The position numbers were made by a program, and so were the translations under genes. 52,612 nt of DNA from JAKSPM01 sp964450645 (GTDB lineage: Bacteria; Bacillota; Clostridia; Oscillospirales; Oscillospiraceae): assembly GCA_964450645.1 (NCBI GenBank), contig CAYVEB010000012.1:1-52612 (forward strand), given 5' to 3'. Under the pieces are notes generated by a model. That model did no database searches. It was not told where the DNA came from and saw nothing but the letters and a program-made list of their open reading frames with translations. Shown in pieces: positions 43,109 through 51,051 of this stretch. Positions within the stretch are counted from its first letter, which is position 1. Each line of letters begins with the position of its first letter.

Positions 43109-43145
43109 AAAAACCGCCTGCTCCGGGCGCTCCCAAAGCAGACGG
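43109..43145 (-). terminator. Terminator of the nfn operon
   Basis: On the minus strand CCGTCTGC...GCAGGCGG (one G-T pair) followed by TTTTTGC, 16 bases after the nfnB stop. Confidence 0.8.
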
Positions 43146-43160
43146 CTTTACTATGAATAT

Positions 43161-44552
43161 TTAGGAAAGCTTTTTGTTCAGATGTGCGTCGATGGCGGCG
43201 GCCGCTTTTTTGCCAGCGCCCATCGCCAAAATCACCGTAGCCGCGCCGGTCACGGCGTCGCCGCCGGCAAACACGGCCTCGCGGGTGGTCATGTTGTCCT
43301 CGTTGACGATCAGGCCGCCCTTCCGGTTGGTTTCCAGGCCGGGCGTGGTGGTGCGGAGCAGTGGGTTGGGCGACGTGCCCAGCGACATAATCACCGTATC
43401 CACATCCAGCACAAATTCGCTGCCCTCGACCGGAATGGGACGGCGGCGGCCAGACGCGTCCGGCTCGCCCAGCTCCATGCGGATGCACTCCATGCCGACC
43501 GCTCGGCCGGAATCATCCCCCAGAATCCGCGTAGGATTGCACAGGGTCTTAAAGATGATGCCCTCTTCCTTGGCGTGGTGCTGCTCTTCCAGGCGCGCGG
43601 GCATCTCCGCCTCGCCGCGGCGGTAGACCACATACACATTCTCCGCGCCAAGGCGCTTTGCACAGCGGGCGGCGTCCATCGCCACATTCCCGCCGCCCAC
43701 GACGGCGACGTTCTTAGACTGGATGATCGGCGTGTCGCTCTCGTCTAAGTAGGCTTTCATCAAATTCGTCCGGGTCAGATATTCGTTGGCGGAATACACG
43801 CCCTGCAAGGATTCACCTGGGATGTTCATAAACATGGGCAATCCCGCGCCGGAGCCGATAAATACGGCCTGATAGCCCATTTCAAACAGATCGTCGATCG
43901 ACAGCACGCGTCCGATGACCATATTGGTCATCACCTGCACGCCCATCGCCTCCAGCTTCTTTACCTCATTGGCGACGATTGCCTTTGGAAGCCGGAATTC
44001 CGGGATTCCGTATATCAGCACGCCGCCGGCGGTGTGCAGCGCCTCAAAGATGGCCACTTCATAGCCCTTCTTGGCCAAATCGCTCGCGCAGGTCAGTCCG
44101 GCGGGGCCGGAGCCGACCACGGCCACCTTCCGCCCGTTGGACTCTGGCTTCTCCGGCATGGCGTTCACATGCTCGCGGTACCAGTCCGCCACAAACCGCT
44201 CCAACCGGCCGATGGCAACCGGCTCGCCCTTGACGCCGCGCACACACTTGCTCTCGCACTGGGTCTCCTGGGGACATACGCGGCCGGAAAGCGCGGGCAG
44301 CGCGTTGGTGGACGTGATGATCTCATACGCGCCGAGGAAATCCTCCTGCGCGACTTTCTGAATAAATTCCGGGATACGCACGTTAACCGGGCACCCTCCC
44401 ACGCACATGGGTTTCTTGCAGTTCAGGCAGCGCTTCGCCTCGTTGACCGCCATCTCGGCGGTATAGCCGGTACAGACCTCCAGGAAGTTGTGGTTGCGCA
44501 CGTCAGGCGCTTGTTCCGGCATTGGGGTCTTCGTCATTTGCATATTTGGCAT
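43161..44552 (-). CDS. nfnB: NfnB/GltA-like FAD, NAD(P), Fe-S subunit
   Basis: A 463-residue protein of the glutamate synthase small subunit family. The N-terminal Cys-rich Fe-S region is CLNCKKPMCVGGCPVNVRIP and CPQETQCESKCVRG. Two nucleotide loops follow: VAVVGSGPAGLTCASDLAKK (FAD) and VAVVGGGNVAMDAARCAKRL (NADPH). With NfnA next door it forms NADH-dependent reduced ferredoxin:NADP+ oxidoreductase, an electron-bifurcating transhydrogenase. No glutamate synthase large subunit is nearby. 13 bases from nfnA. Confidence 0.9.
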   Translation of the reverse strand: MPNMQMTKTPMPEQAPDVRNHNFLEVCTGYTAEMAVNEAKRCLNCKKPMCVGGCPVNVRIPEFIQKVAQEDFLGAYEIITSTNALPALSGRVCPQETQCESKCVRGVKGEPVAIGRLERFVADWYREHVNAMPEKPESNGRKVAVVGSGPAGLTCASDLAKKGYEVAIFEALHTAGGVLIYGIPEFRLPKAIVANEVKKLEAMGVQVMTNMVIGRVLSIDDLFEMGYQAVFIGSGAGLPMFMNIPGESLQGVYSANEYLTRTNLMKAYLDESDTPIIQSKNVAVVGGGNVAMDAARCAKRLGAENVYVVYRRGEAEMPARLEEQHHAKEEGIIFKTLCNPTRILGDDSGRAVGMECIRMELGEPDASGRRRPIPVEGSEFVLDVDTVIMSLGTSPNPLLRTTTPGLETNRKGGLIVNEDNMTTREAVFAGGDAVTGAATVILAMGAGKKAAAAIDAHLNKKLS

Positions 44553-44565
44553 GGTTTCTTCCCCC

Positions 44566-45420
44566 TTATGGAATCAGTTGCTTGCCCATGGTTTCCATGC
44601 GGCAAAGATGGGTTTTCGCAGTCTCTTGCTCCCGCTCGCGGTAGACGCCGTTGCGGTTGGCCAGTTCGGCATAGTCCACCTGATGGCCGTCAAACTCCGG
44701 GCCGTCGACGCAGGCGAACTTGACCTCGCCGCCCACACTCACCCGGCAGCCGCCGCACATCCCGGTGCCGTCTACCATAATGGGGTTGAGCGACACCATC
44801 GTCTTAACGCCGAACGGCTCGGTCGTCTTGCTGACAAATTTCATCATCGGGATCGGCCCGATGGCCAATACTTCGTCGTACTGCCGCCCGGATTCCAAGA
44901 GTTCCTGCAGCTTGACCGTGACAAAACCGTGCTCGCCGTATGAGCCGTCGTCCGTCATGATGTACAGGTTATCGCTGGCGGCTCTGAACTCGTCTTCCAA
45001 AATGACGATGTCCTTGCTGCGAAAGCCCACAATTACATCGACCTCCGCGCCGGCTTCTTTAAACGCCTTCGCGGACGGATAGGCAATTGCGCAGCCAACG
45101 CCGCCGCCCACCACACATACGCGCTTCACACCCTCGGTATGGGTGGGCTTGCCCAGCGGGCCGACAAAGTCGCGGATATAGTCGCCCTCGTTCAGCGTAC
45201 CCAGCAATTGCGTGGAAAGGCCAACTTTTTGGAAAATGATCGTGACCGTTCCCTTTTCCCGGTCATAACCAGCAATGGTCAGCGGCACTCGCTCGGAAAG
45301 CTCGTCCACCCGGAAGATGATAAACTGCCCGGCAAGCGCTTTCTGGGCGACAAACGGCGCCTGGATCTCCATCAAGGTCACCGCTTCGTTCAGTTCCTTT
45401 TTACGAACAATTTGAAACAT
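44566..45420 (-). CDS. nfnA: NfnA/SudB-like ferredoxin:NADP+ oxidoreductase subunit
   Basis: A 284-residue FAD/NAD-binding protein of the dihydroorotate dehydrogenase electron-transfer type. FIIFRVDELSERVPLTIAGY binds flavin, VCVVGGGVGCAIAYPSAKAF binds NAD, and DGTGMCGGCRVSVGGEVKFAC holds three Cys of the 2Fe-2S cluster. ATG at 45420 with AAAGGGAAG is preferred over an in-frame ATG 30 codons earlier that overlaps the promoter. Works with NfnB. Confidence 0.9.
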   Translation of the reverse strand: MFQIVRKKELNEAVTLMEIQAPFVAQKALAGQFIIFRVDELSERVPLTIAGYDREKGTVTIIFQKVGLSTQLLGTLNEGDYIRDFVGPLGKPTHTEGVKRVCVVGGGVGCAIAYPSAKAFKEAGAEVDVIVGFRSKDIVILEDEFRAASDNLYIMTDDGSYGEHGFVTVKLQELLESGRQYDEVLAIGPIPMMKFVSKTTEPFGVKTMVSLNPIMVDGTGMCGGCRVSVGGEVKFACVDGPEFDGHQVDYAELANRNGVYREREQETAKTHLCRMETMGKQLIP

Positions 45421-45468
45421 GGCTTGACTTCCCTTTCGTTGCGGATCCACTCCGCTTAATTTAATATT

Positions 45469-45497
45469 ATTATATCGCGAAATTTCCCGCTTGTAAA
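45469..45497 (-). promoter_or_regulatory. nfnAB promoter
   Basis: On the minus strand TTTACA, 17-base spacer, TATAAT, about 49 bases upstream of nfnA. Confidence 0.85.
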
Positions 45498-45516
45498 GTT
45501 GTATTTCCACAACTTT

Positions 45517-46416
45517 CTACAGGAAATTTGTAATACACAGGCTGTGGCACGGCCTCACCCGCCGCCAAGAAAAATCCGCCGCCAATTCTCTGGCGGAAAT
45601 TGGCGTCCTTTCCTCCAGCAGGCCAGCCGCAAAGGCCAAAGCGCCGATCACTTCCTCCGGCCGGCAGCGCTTTCGCAGTTCGCCTAAATCCAGATCCCGG
45701 TCGCGCTTGGACAGACGACGGCCATCCGGGGTGACCAGCAGCGGGACATGGTAAAATTTGGGCGGCGCAAACCCCAGCAATTGGTATAAGTACAGCTGTC
45801 TCGGCGTGGACAGACGCAGATCGTCTCCCCGCACCACCTCCGTCACGCCCATGCTCCCGTCGTCCACGACCACCGCCAACTGATACGCGTATACGCCGTC
45901 CGAGCGCCGGATAATAAAGTCGCCGCAGGCCCGCGCAAGATTCTGGCTGCACGGGCCTTGCAGGCCGTCGGTAAACGCGAAGACCGCGTCCGGAACCAGG
46001 AGCCGCCAGGCCGGTTTGCGCGTCTGCGCGGCGATCTCCTCCGGCGGCATCCCCCGGCAGCGGCCGGAATAGGGCGTCTGCGCTTGGTGCGGCGCCAAAG
46101 CCGCGTGGAGCTGACTGCGGGTGCAGAAGCAGGGGTAGATCAGCCCCATCGCCTGCAGCTTGGCAAAATACCGGGCGTAGACCGCGCTCCGCGCACTTTG
46201 CCGCTCGGACTCCACGTCCCAGTCCAGTCCCAGCCAAAGCAAATCGTCCTTTAGCTGAACTGCATATTCCGCGCGGCAGCGCTGCGGATCCAAATCCTCG
46301 ATCCGCAGAAGCATCGTGCCATTTTGGGCGCGGACGGACAGCCAGGCAAGCAGCGCGGAAAAGACATTTCCCAGGTGCATCCGCCCCGAGGGGCTTGGCG
46401 CAAAACGACCAATCAA
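45517..46416 (-). CDS. gluQ: Glutamyl-Q tRNA(Asp) synthetase
   Basis: About 299 residues resembling the GluRS catalytic domain alone. GRFAPSPSGRMHLGN holds the HIGH-like HLGN, LRIEDLDPQRC follows, and LSKRDRDLDL is the KMSKS-like loop. The Cys cluster CFCTRSQLHAALAPHQ...YSGRC is the zinc site of the YadB/GluQ type. It attaches glutamate to queuosine-34 of tRNA-Asp. A TTG at 46416 is 9 bases from GGAGGAG; another TTG at 46425 is possible. The queT gene in this window supplies a queuosine precursor, so both belong to the Q pathway. Confidence 0.9.
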   Translation of the reverse strand: MIGRFAPSPSGRMHLGNVFSALLAWLSVRAQNGTMLLRIEDLDPQRCRAEYAVQLKDDLLWLGLDWDVESERQSARSAVYARYFAKLQAMGLIYPCFCTRSQLHAALAPHQAQTPYSGRCRGMPPEEIAAQTRKPAWRLLVPDAVFAFTDGLQGPCSQNLARACGDFIIRRSDGVYAYQLAVVVDDGSMGVTEVVRGDDLRLSTPRQLYLYQLLGFAPPKFYHVPLLVTPDGRRLSKRDRDLDLGELRKRCRPEEVIGALAFAAGLLEERTPISARELAADFSWRRVRPCHSLCITNFL

Positions 46417-46441
46417 TTCTGTCAACTCCTCCGTGTTTTAG

Positions 46442-46614
46442 GGAATCTCTGAACTCATCACGGCTTACGCCTTGGAGCGCCGCTTGCTTGCATCTTTCCC
46501 GTCATTTTTTACAAAAGTTCTCGTGAATCCACAAAGGATGCACTGCGGCTTTTTCTCGTCTGGCGAAAAATCTGCGGGCGCAATCAGCACATTAGAGATT
46601 TATTCAGAGCTTCC
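46442..46614. repeat. MITE-like element, copy 2
   Basis: A non-coding 173-bp block bounded by 12-bp inverted repeats with one mismatch (GGAATCTCTGAA at 46442-46453, TTCAGAGCTTCC at 46603-46614). It shares internal segments with the block at 27716-27871: CGCCTTGGAGCG, CCCGTCA, GATGCACTGCGGC and GGCGAAAAATCTG. Nothing else is visible in the 46425-46718 gap apart from a weak promoter-like TACAAT near 46660. Confidence 0.65.
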
Positions 46615-46718
46615 ACAGCAAAAAACGGCAACGCCGATTGCCAATTGAAAAAATGTGCTACAATGGGCAAAATAAGTCACAATTGTGTCACGACACACAA
46701 AAGAAAGGAGCGCTCCCG

Positions 46719-46876
46719 ATGCCTCAACCCGCCGCCCTCATCAACGGCAGTGCCGCGGGCATTGGGAGAGCCACCGCGCCACCACCGCTTTTTCCTATCG
46801 CTTCGTCCGTGCCCTTCTCAGGCTGCTGCCCGCGCCGCTCCGCAGCCGCACCATCGAAGCGTTCTACGGCGGCTAA
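46719..46876 (+). pseudogene. Collapsed short-chain dehydrogenase
   Basis: A well-placed ATG (AAAGGAGCG upstream) opens PAALINGSAAGIGRAT, the N-terminal cofactor loop of an SDR (TGxxxGIG with Asn for Thr). The frame then continues only into low-quality sequence. In another frame the same stretch ends FVRALLRLLPAPLRSRTIEA, then a stop at 46876, like an SDR C-terminus. About 200 codons are missing and the halves are out of frame, so it is an internal deletion relic. Confidence 0.6.
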
Positions 46877-47457
46877 TCCTTTTTCGCGGGCGGTGCATCC
46901 TCTTCTGCTGACTCCGACAGGAAGTGTTCCTTGTACTTCCGTAAATTTTTGCGGATAAACCGGAAAGTCTCCTTTTCTCCCCGGTCGCGGAGCATGGTCA
47001 GCAAAATGACCAATTTTCGGCGGGTATCCGGATGGAGCAGCGGTGTCTCATGGGCGTGCTCCAGATAGTCCAGCGCCGCGCCGTCGTGGTATTTTTCGCC
47101 CAGGTAAATTTTGCACGCGGCGATGCGGTCCATTGTCATCTCCACAAGATACACTGTGGGCATTGGGACAGGCTGGTATTGATGGGTCTTCTGGTCCAAA
47201 TCCGTCCAATATTCATAGTGGTGCTTATTGCGCCCCTTATGATGCATCCACGCCTTGGAATACCCGTTAATCTCCCGTTCCGCCGCGTTGGGGCTGCGCG
47301 TACCCTGGTAATATTTGGCTCCCGGCCAAAATTCCGTAGGGCTGTACTTAGACAGATCGTGTACCAATCCCCGCCAGTACAGTCCCACTTGAAAACAGTA
47401 CCTGCATACCAGCAAGCGATGCCTTGTGATCGTTTGAAAGTGTTTCCAAGGGTGCAT
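46873..47457 (-). CDS. DUF5662 family protein
   Basis: A 194-residue cytosolic protein of the DUF5662 type. The His-Asp run GLVHDLSKYSPTEFWPGAKY and the His cluster AWMHHKGRNKHHYEYW suggest an HD-like metal site. A second conserved region is MDRIAACKIYLGEKYHDG with EHAHETPLLHPDTR. Function unknown. ATG at 47457 has GGAGG upstream. It is convergent with the SDR relic by 4 bases and lies downstream of sigK. Confidence 0.82.
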   Translation of the reverse strand: MHPWKHFQTITRHRLLVCRYCFQVGLYWRGLVHDLSKYSPTEFWPGAKYYQGTRSPNAAEREINGYSKAWMHHKGRNKHHYEYWTDLDQKTHQYQPVPMPTVYLVEMTMDRIAACKIYLGEKYHDGAALDYLEHAHETPLLHPDTRRKLVILLTMLRDRGEKETFRFIRKNLRKYKEHFLSESAEEDAPPAKKD

Positions 47458-47547
47458 AGTGCGCCTCCATTCTCTTGTATGCCGCGCGGATTTCAAAAAT
47501 CTTTCATCCGGCTCACCGGCACAGGTTTTCGCTCTGTAACCATTATA

Positions 47548-48228
47548 TCATTTTTCCAATGCGTCCTGCAACTTTTTTAACGCCTTTTTTTCAATTCGGC
47601 TGACATAGCTGCGGCTAATTTTGCAAATAGCTGCCACCTCCCGCTGGGTGCGCGGCTGCTTGCCGTCCAGGCCATAGCGCAGGATAATGATGTTGCGCTC
47701 GCGCTGCGTCAGGCAATCGTCCAGCAGTTGGCGCAGCTGCCCCTGGATTTCCCGATCGGACAGCCGCTCAAACAGATCCTCCTCCGAACACAGCACATCC
47801 ATCAGCGACAGCGCGTTGCCGTCCTTGCCGGTTTCTATGTATTCCGACAGCGATATGTCCGAAGCGCTTTTGCGTTGGCTGCGGAAATGCATCAAAATCT
47901 CGTTCTCCACACAGCGCGCCGCGTACGTCGCCAGCCTTGCGCCCTTGGACGCGTCAAATGTGGAAATTCCTTTGATTAACCCGATCGTCCCAATCGAGAT
48001 TAAATCCTCCTGGTCAGCGACCTGGGTATAATACTTTTTCATGATATGGGCAACCAATCTCAAATTTCGTTCGATCAAAATATTTCTTGCCTCTAAATCG
48101 CCTTCGGCGGCCAGGGCCAGATAGTGCCGTTCCTCCTCGGCGCTAAGCGGCTTGGGAAACGAGCCGCCCGAAAGGCGCAGGGAATACAGAATACTACCCA
48201 GGATCAGCCAAACCGTCGCCGTCAACAA
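47548..48228 (-). CDS. sigK: Sporulation sigma factor SigK (pro-sigma-K)
   Basis: A 226-residue mother-cell sigma factor. Residues 1-22 are a hydrophobic pro-sequence (LTATVWLILGSILYSLRL), removed by the SpoIVFB protease. GSFPKPLSAEEERHYL is the conserved start of the mature form. Region 2 includes LIERNLRLVAHIMKKY, DLISIGTIGLIKGISTFD and YAARCVENEILMHFRS. Region 4 has LTQRERNIIILRYGLDG with the helix-turn-helix REVAAICKISRSYVSRIEKKA. The gene is continuous, with no skin-type insertion. Start is TTG after GGAGGTGG. Confidence 0.92.
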   Translation of the reverse strand: MLTATVWLILGSILYSLRLSGGSFPKPLSAEEERHYLALAAEGDLEARNILIERNLRLVAHIMKKYYTQVADQEDLISIGTIGLIKGISTFDASKGARLATYAARCVENEILMHFRSQRKSASDISLSEYIETGKDGNALSLMDVLCSEEDLFERLSDREIQGQLRQLLDDCLTQRERNIIILRYGLDGKQPRTQREVAAICKISRSYVSRIEKKALKKLQDALEK

Positions 48229-48364
48229 CGTATACCACCTCCAAGAACACTACTCCAAGAATACTATATTCTGCGCGGCTCGTCCAAAATTCGTCCAATT
48301 TTGCCGCGGTTTTCTGGCGTTTGTGTGAATTTTTATTTTTTTGTGCTTTTCTTCCACAAAAGAT

Positions 48365-48393
48365 TTGATTTTATGACTGGTATATGTTATTAT
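48365..48393 (+). promoter_or_regulatory. Promoter of the phosphodiester glycosidase gene
   Basis: TTGATT (48365-48370), 17-base spacer, TATTAT (48388-48393). Confidence 0.55.
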
Positions 48394-48426
48394 AAACGTA
48401 AATGCCAAAGAAGGGAGTAATGCCGT

Positions 48427-50097
48427 ATCAAACTTTTTGGCAATAAAAAAAGATCGAAGCCCCGTGAACGCCGCCCCATTCCGCTGCAAGACCAGGAACC
48501 ACAGGCGGAATGGAGCATTGCAGATATTTTAGCGGAAATGAACCATTTGGATGCAGCGCAGAATTCCCAACCGGAAACGCCCCATGCTCAAGCCGCGCCG
48601 CCCGCAGAAGCCCCTACCGCGCCTGAAAAACCGGAAAAAGGGGAAGAAGTGGAAGCGGCAAAAACGCCCGATATGTCGGTTTCGGAGCGGGCTTCCGAAC
48701 TGGAGCCGGATTCGGAGCAAGTCTCTGAGGCGGAACCGTTTTCGGATGCGCTTGATTTTTTGCCGCAGGAGCCAGAGTTGCCCAGGGGAACGCTCCTAGA
48801 GGAAACCTTGCAAGACGGGCCGGAGTCCGCCGAAGACGACGCCAAGCGGACCCACTGCCGTACACGCGAAAAGCGGCAAAAGCGCAGCGGACTGATGATT
48901 GCGCTGCGCGTGCTGGTGATTGTGTGGGCTGTGGAAATGCTATACTTTATTGTGGCAATCTCGAACATTCCCATTATCAAAAAATACCGCACCATTTATA
49001 TTCAAACCGCGATGGAGACGATGAGCCATCACTGGCTCGCCACGTACTTCTTCCCGGAAACGATCGTAGCGCCGATTCGCGATGGGATGTCGAACGTACA
49101 GCTGAATCAAACCGGCATTGTCAGCAATATTGACGATGACGATCCGTCCTCCCCCCAGGCGACGGGCGCCTCTACCCCGAATACCAGCCGTCCTTCCGGC
49201 AAGGAGCCGGTCGTCACGGACGAGGAAGCCTTCTATGACATGTTCTGGGAACTGGACCAGCTTTCCATGCAAGACTACCTGCAGCGCAACCCCGACGCGC
49301 TGAAAGACGGTTGGGAGAATATCAATATCAATGAAGCCGGCTTGGACGATTCCGGCACTTCGATCTACACCAGATTTGGCGAGCAAGTTCTCGCGATCGA
49401 CGCGAAGAACCAAATTCTCCTGCTGCGGGTTGAGGGAAATGGCTATCGAGGCGTTTTGGCCGTAGCAAAGGATGCGTCCCGTCTGCAGCTTTGTCCCTCC
49501 TCCAATATTGGCTACGCGGGCCAGTATGTTGGCGACATCGCGGCTAACAATAACGGTGTCCTTGGCATCAACGGCAGCGGTTTTGCGGATCCCGGCGGCA
49601 ATGGCAACGGCGGCCAGATCGCCGGTTACGCCATGTGTGACGGCGTGGAGTATGGCAGCCACTATTCCTGGGGCTACAAGCGGATTGAACTGCACGAAAA
49701 CAACAAGTTTTATATCACCGACGCTCAAAATGCTACCAGTGAGAACGCCACCGACGCTGTGGAATTTACACCCGCGTTAATTGTAGACGGTGAAGTTCTC
49801 GTGGACGAGACAGATTTTTGGAACGGATTCAATCCCCGGGCCTGCATTGGCCAGTCCAAGGATGATGAAATTTTAATGCTGGTCATCGAGGGGCGTTCCG
49901 TCCTCAGCGGAATTGTGGGCACCGGCGTCGTGGAATGTGCCAATATTCTCGCGCGGCACAACGCGGCGCAGGCTATCAATCTTGACGGCGGCTCCAGCGC
50001 CATTATGTGGTATGATGGCGAGTATGTCAACCACTGCTCCAACAAGACGCTTGCCGGCCGTCCTTTGCCCAACGCATGGATCTACACAGGAGAATAA
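48427..50097 (+). CDS. Phosphodiester glycosidase (NAGPA) family membrane protein
   Basis: The mature domain (about residues 280-550) is PF09992-like: GVLGINGSGFADPGGNGNGG, ALIVDGEVLVDETDFWN, RACIGQSKDDEILMLVIEG and AINLDGGSSAIMWYDGEYVN. Before it lie an acidic, Pro/Glu-rich N-terminal region (about 120 aa) and one transmembrane helix (IALRVLVIVWAVEMLYFIVA). The reading frame stays open and protein-like for 37 codons before the first ATG (48538): KLFGNKKRSKPRERRPIPLQ. It begins at ATC (48427), 9 bases after AAGGGAG, while the ATG has no RBS. Start at ATC is an inference; ATG 48538 (519 aa) is the fallback. Substrate unknown; relatives act on cell-surface glycans. Confidence 0.78.
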   Translation: MKLFGNKKRSKPRERRPIPLQDQEPQAEWSIADILAEMNHLDAAQNSQPETPHAQAAPPAEAPTAPEKPEKGEEVEAAKTPDMSVSERASELEPDSEQVSEAEPFSDALDFLPQEPELPRGTLLEETLQDGPESAEDDAKRTHCRTREKRQKRSGLMIALRVLVIVWAVEMLYFIVAISNIPIIKKYRTIYIQTAMETMSHHWLATYFFPETIVAPIRDGMSNVQLNQTGIVSNIDDDDPSSPQATGASTPNTSRPSGKEPVVTDEEAFYDMFWELDQLSMQDYLQRNPDALKDGWENININEAGLDDSGTSIYTRFGEQVLAIDAKNQILLLRVEGNGYRGVLAVAKDASRLQLCPSSNIGYAGQYVGDIAANNNGVLGINGSGFADPGGNGNGGQIAGYAMCDGVEYGSHYSWGYKRIELHENNKFYITDAQNATSENATDAVEFTPALIVDGEVLVDETDFWNGFNPRACIGQSKDDEILMLVIEGRSVLSGIVGTGVVECANILARHNAAQAINLDGGSSAIMWYDGEYVNHCSNKTLAGRPLPNAWIYTGE

Positions 50098-50143
50098 CGC
50101 GCGACATTATGATCTGCGCAATCCGAACGTCAGAGCTATCCAA

Positions 50144-50185
50144 AAAGCCCGCGCGACGCCCTTTTCCGGTTTTCGCGCGGGCTTT
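50144..50185 (+). terminator. Hairpin after the phosphodiester glycosidase gene
   Basis: AAAGCCCGCGCGA pairs with TCGCGCGGGCTTT over 13 bp. There is no T-tract on the plus side beyond the TTT in the stem. Confidence 0.6.
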
Positions 50186-50244
50186 GGTACGTCCGGATTT
50201 TTGCGCGGATAGCTGGTTTTTTACCGGCTTTTCGCACTTATCCG

Positions 50245-50273
50245 TTGACAAGCACTCATCTGTTTTGTATAAT
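50245..50273 (+). promoter_or_regulatory. Perfect-consensus sigma-A promoter
   Basis: TTGACA (50245-50250), 17-base spacer, TATAAT (50268-50273). The strongest promoter in the window, ahead of the scaffold and GGGtGRT genes. No riboswitch-like leader is seen in the 70 bases before the gene. Confidence 0.92.
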
Positions 50274-50343
50274 GTGGTTGGAAAAATGTTTCCATTTAGG
50301 ATTCATTGAGGAATCAGTCTTATGTAAGAAAGGAACGGATCCC

Positions 50344-51036
50344 ATGATTTATACGAGCGAAGTACAGCATATGTGCCCGTTGGCAAAAGGCGCATATCAC
50401 GGCCCTGCCCCCATTCCTGAGGAAGGCAAATGGGTACAGGCGAAGGAAATCAGCGACATCTCCGGTTTTACCCATGGCATCGGCTGGTGCGCTCCGCAGC
50501 AGGGCGCCTGCAAACTGACCTTGAACGTCAAGGAAGGCGTCATCCAGGAGGCTCTGATCGAGACAATCGGTTGTTCGGGCATGACTCACTCGGCGGCAAT
50601 GGCGGCCGAAATTCTCATCGGCAAGACCATTCTGGAAGCGCTGAATACCGACCTGGTCTGTGACGCCATCAATACCGCCATGCGCGAGTTGTTCCTGCAG
50701 ATCGTTTATGGCCGCACCCAGTCCGCGTTCTCGGAAGATGGCTTGGCTGTCGGCGCGTCCCTGGAGGATTTGGGGAAGGGTCTGCGCAGCCAAGTGGGCA
50801 CAATGTTCGCAACCCTTAAGACCGGCCCCCGTTACCTGGAAATGGCGGAAGGTTATGTGACGAAGCTGGCCCTGAACGCGCAAGATGAGATTATTGGCTA
50901 CGAATTTATTAACTTTGGCAAGATGATGGATTTTATTAAAAAAGGCGATACACCGGAAGCCGCGCTGAAAAAGGCGCAGGGCCACTATGGCCAGTGGGAC
51001 GCCGCCGCCAAGTATATCGATCCCCGGCAGGAATAA
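50344..51036 (+). CDS. NifU-like iron-sulfur scaffold-type protein, GGGtGRT partner
   Basis: A 230-residue protein related to the NifU/IscU N-terminal fold. Cys residues lie in HMCPLAKGAYHG, GWCAPQQGACKLTL and IGCSGMTHSAAMAAE; the last resembles the IscU GCxA/GCSGM region. FINFGKMMDFIKKG and a terminal helix follow. AAAGAAAGGAACGG precedes the ATG at 50344. It is found beside the GGGtGRT gene in many Clostridia and is presumed to act with it. Its iron-sulfur role is inferred from the fold and has not been shown here. Confidence 0.8.
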   Translation: MIYTSEVQHMCPLAKGAYHGPAPIPEEGKWVQAKEISDISGFTHGIGWCAPQQGACKLTLNVKEGVIQEALIETIGCSGMTHSAAMAAEILIGKTILEALNTDLVCDAINTAMRELFLQIVYGRTQSAFSEDGLAVGASLEDLGKGLRSQVGTMFATLKTGPRYLEMAEGYVTKLALNAQDEIIGYEFINFGKMMDFIKKGDTPEAALKKAQGHYGQWDAAAKYIDPRQE

Positions 51037-51051
51037 GAGGAGGACACGAAA

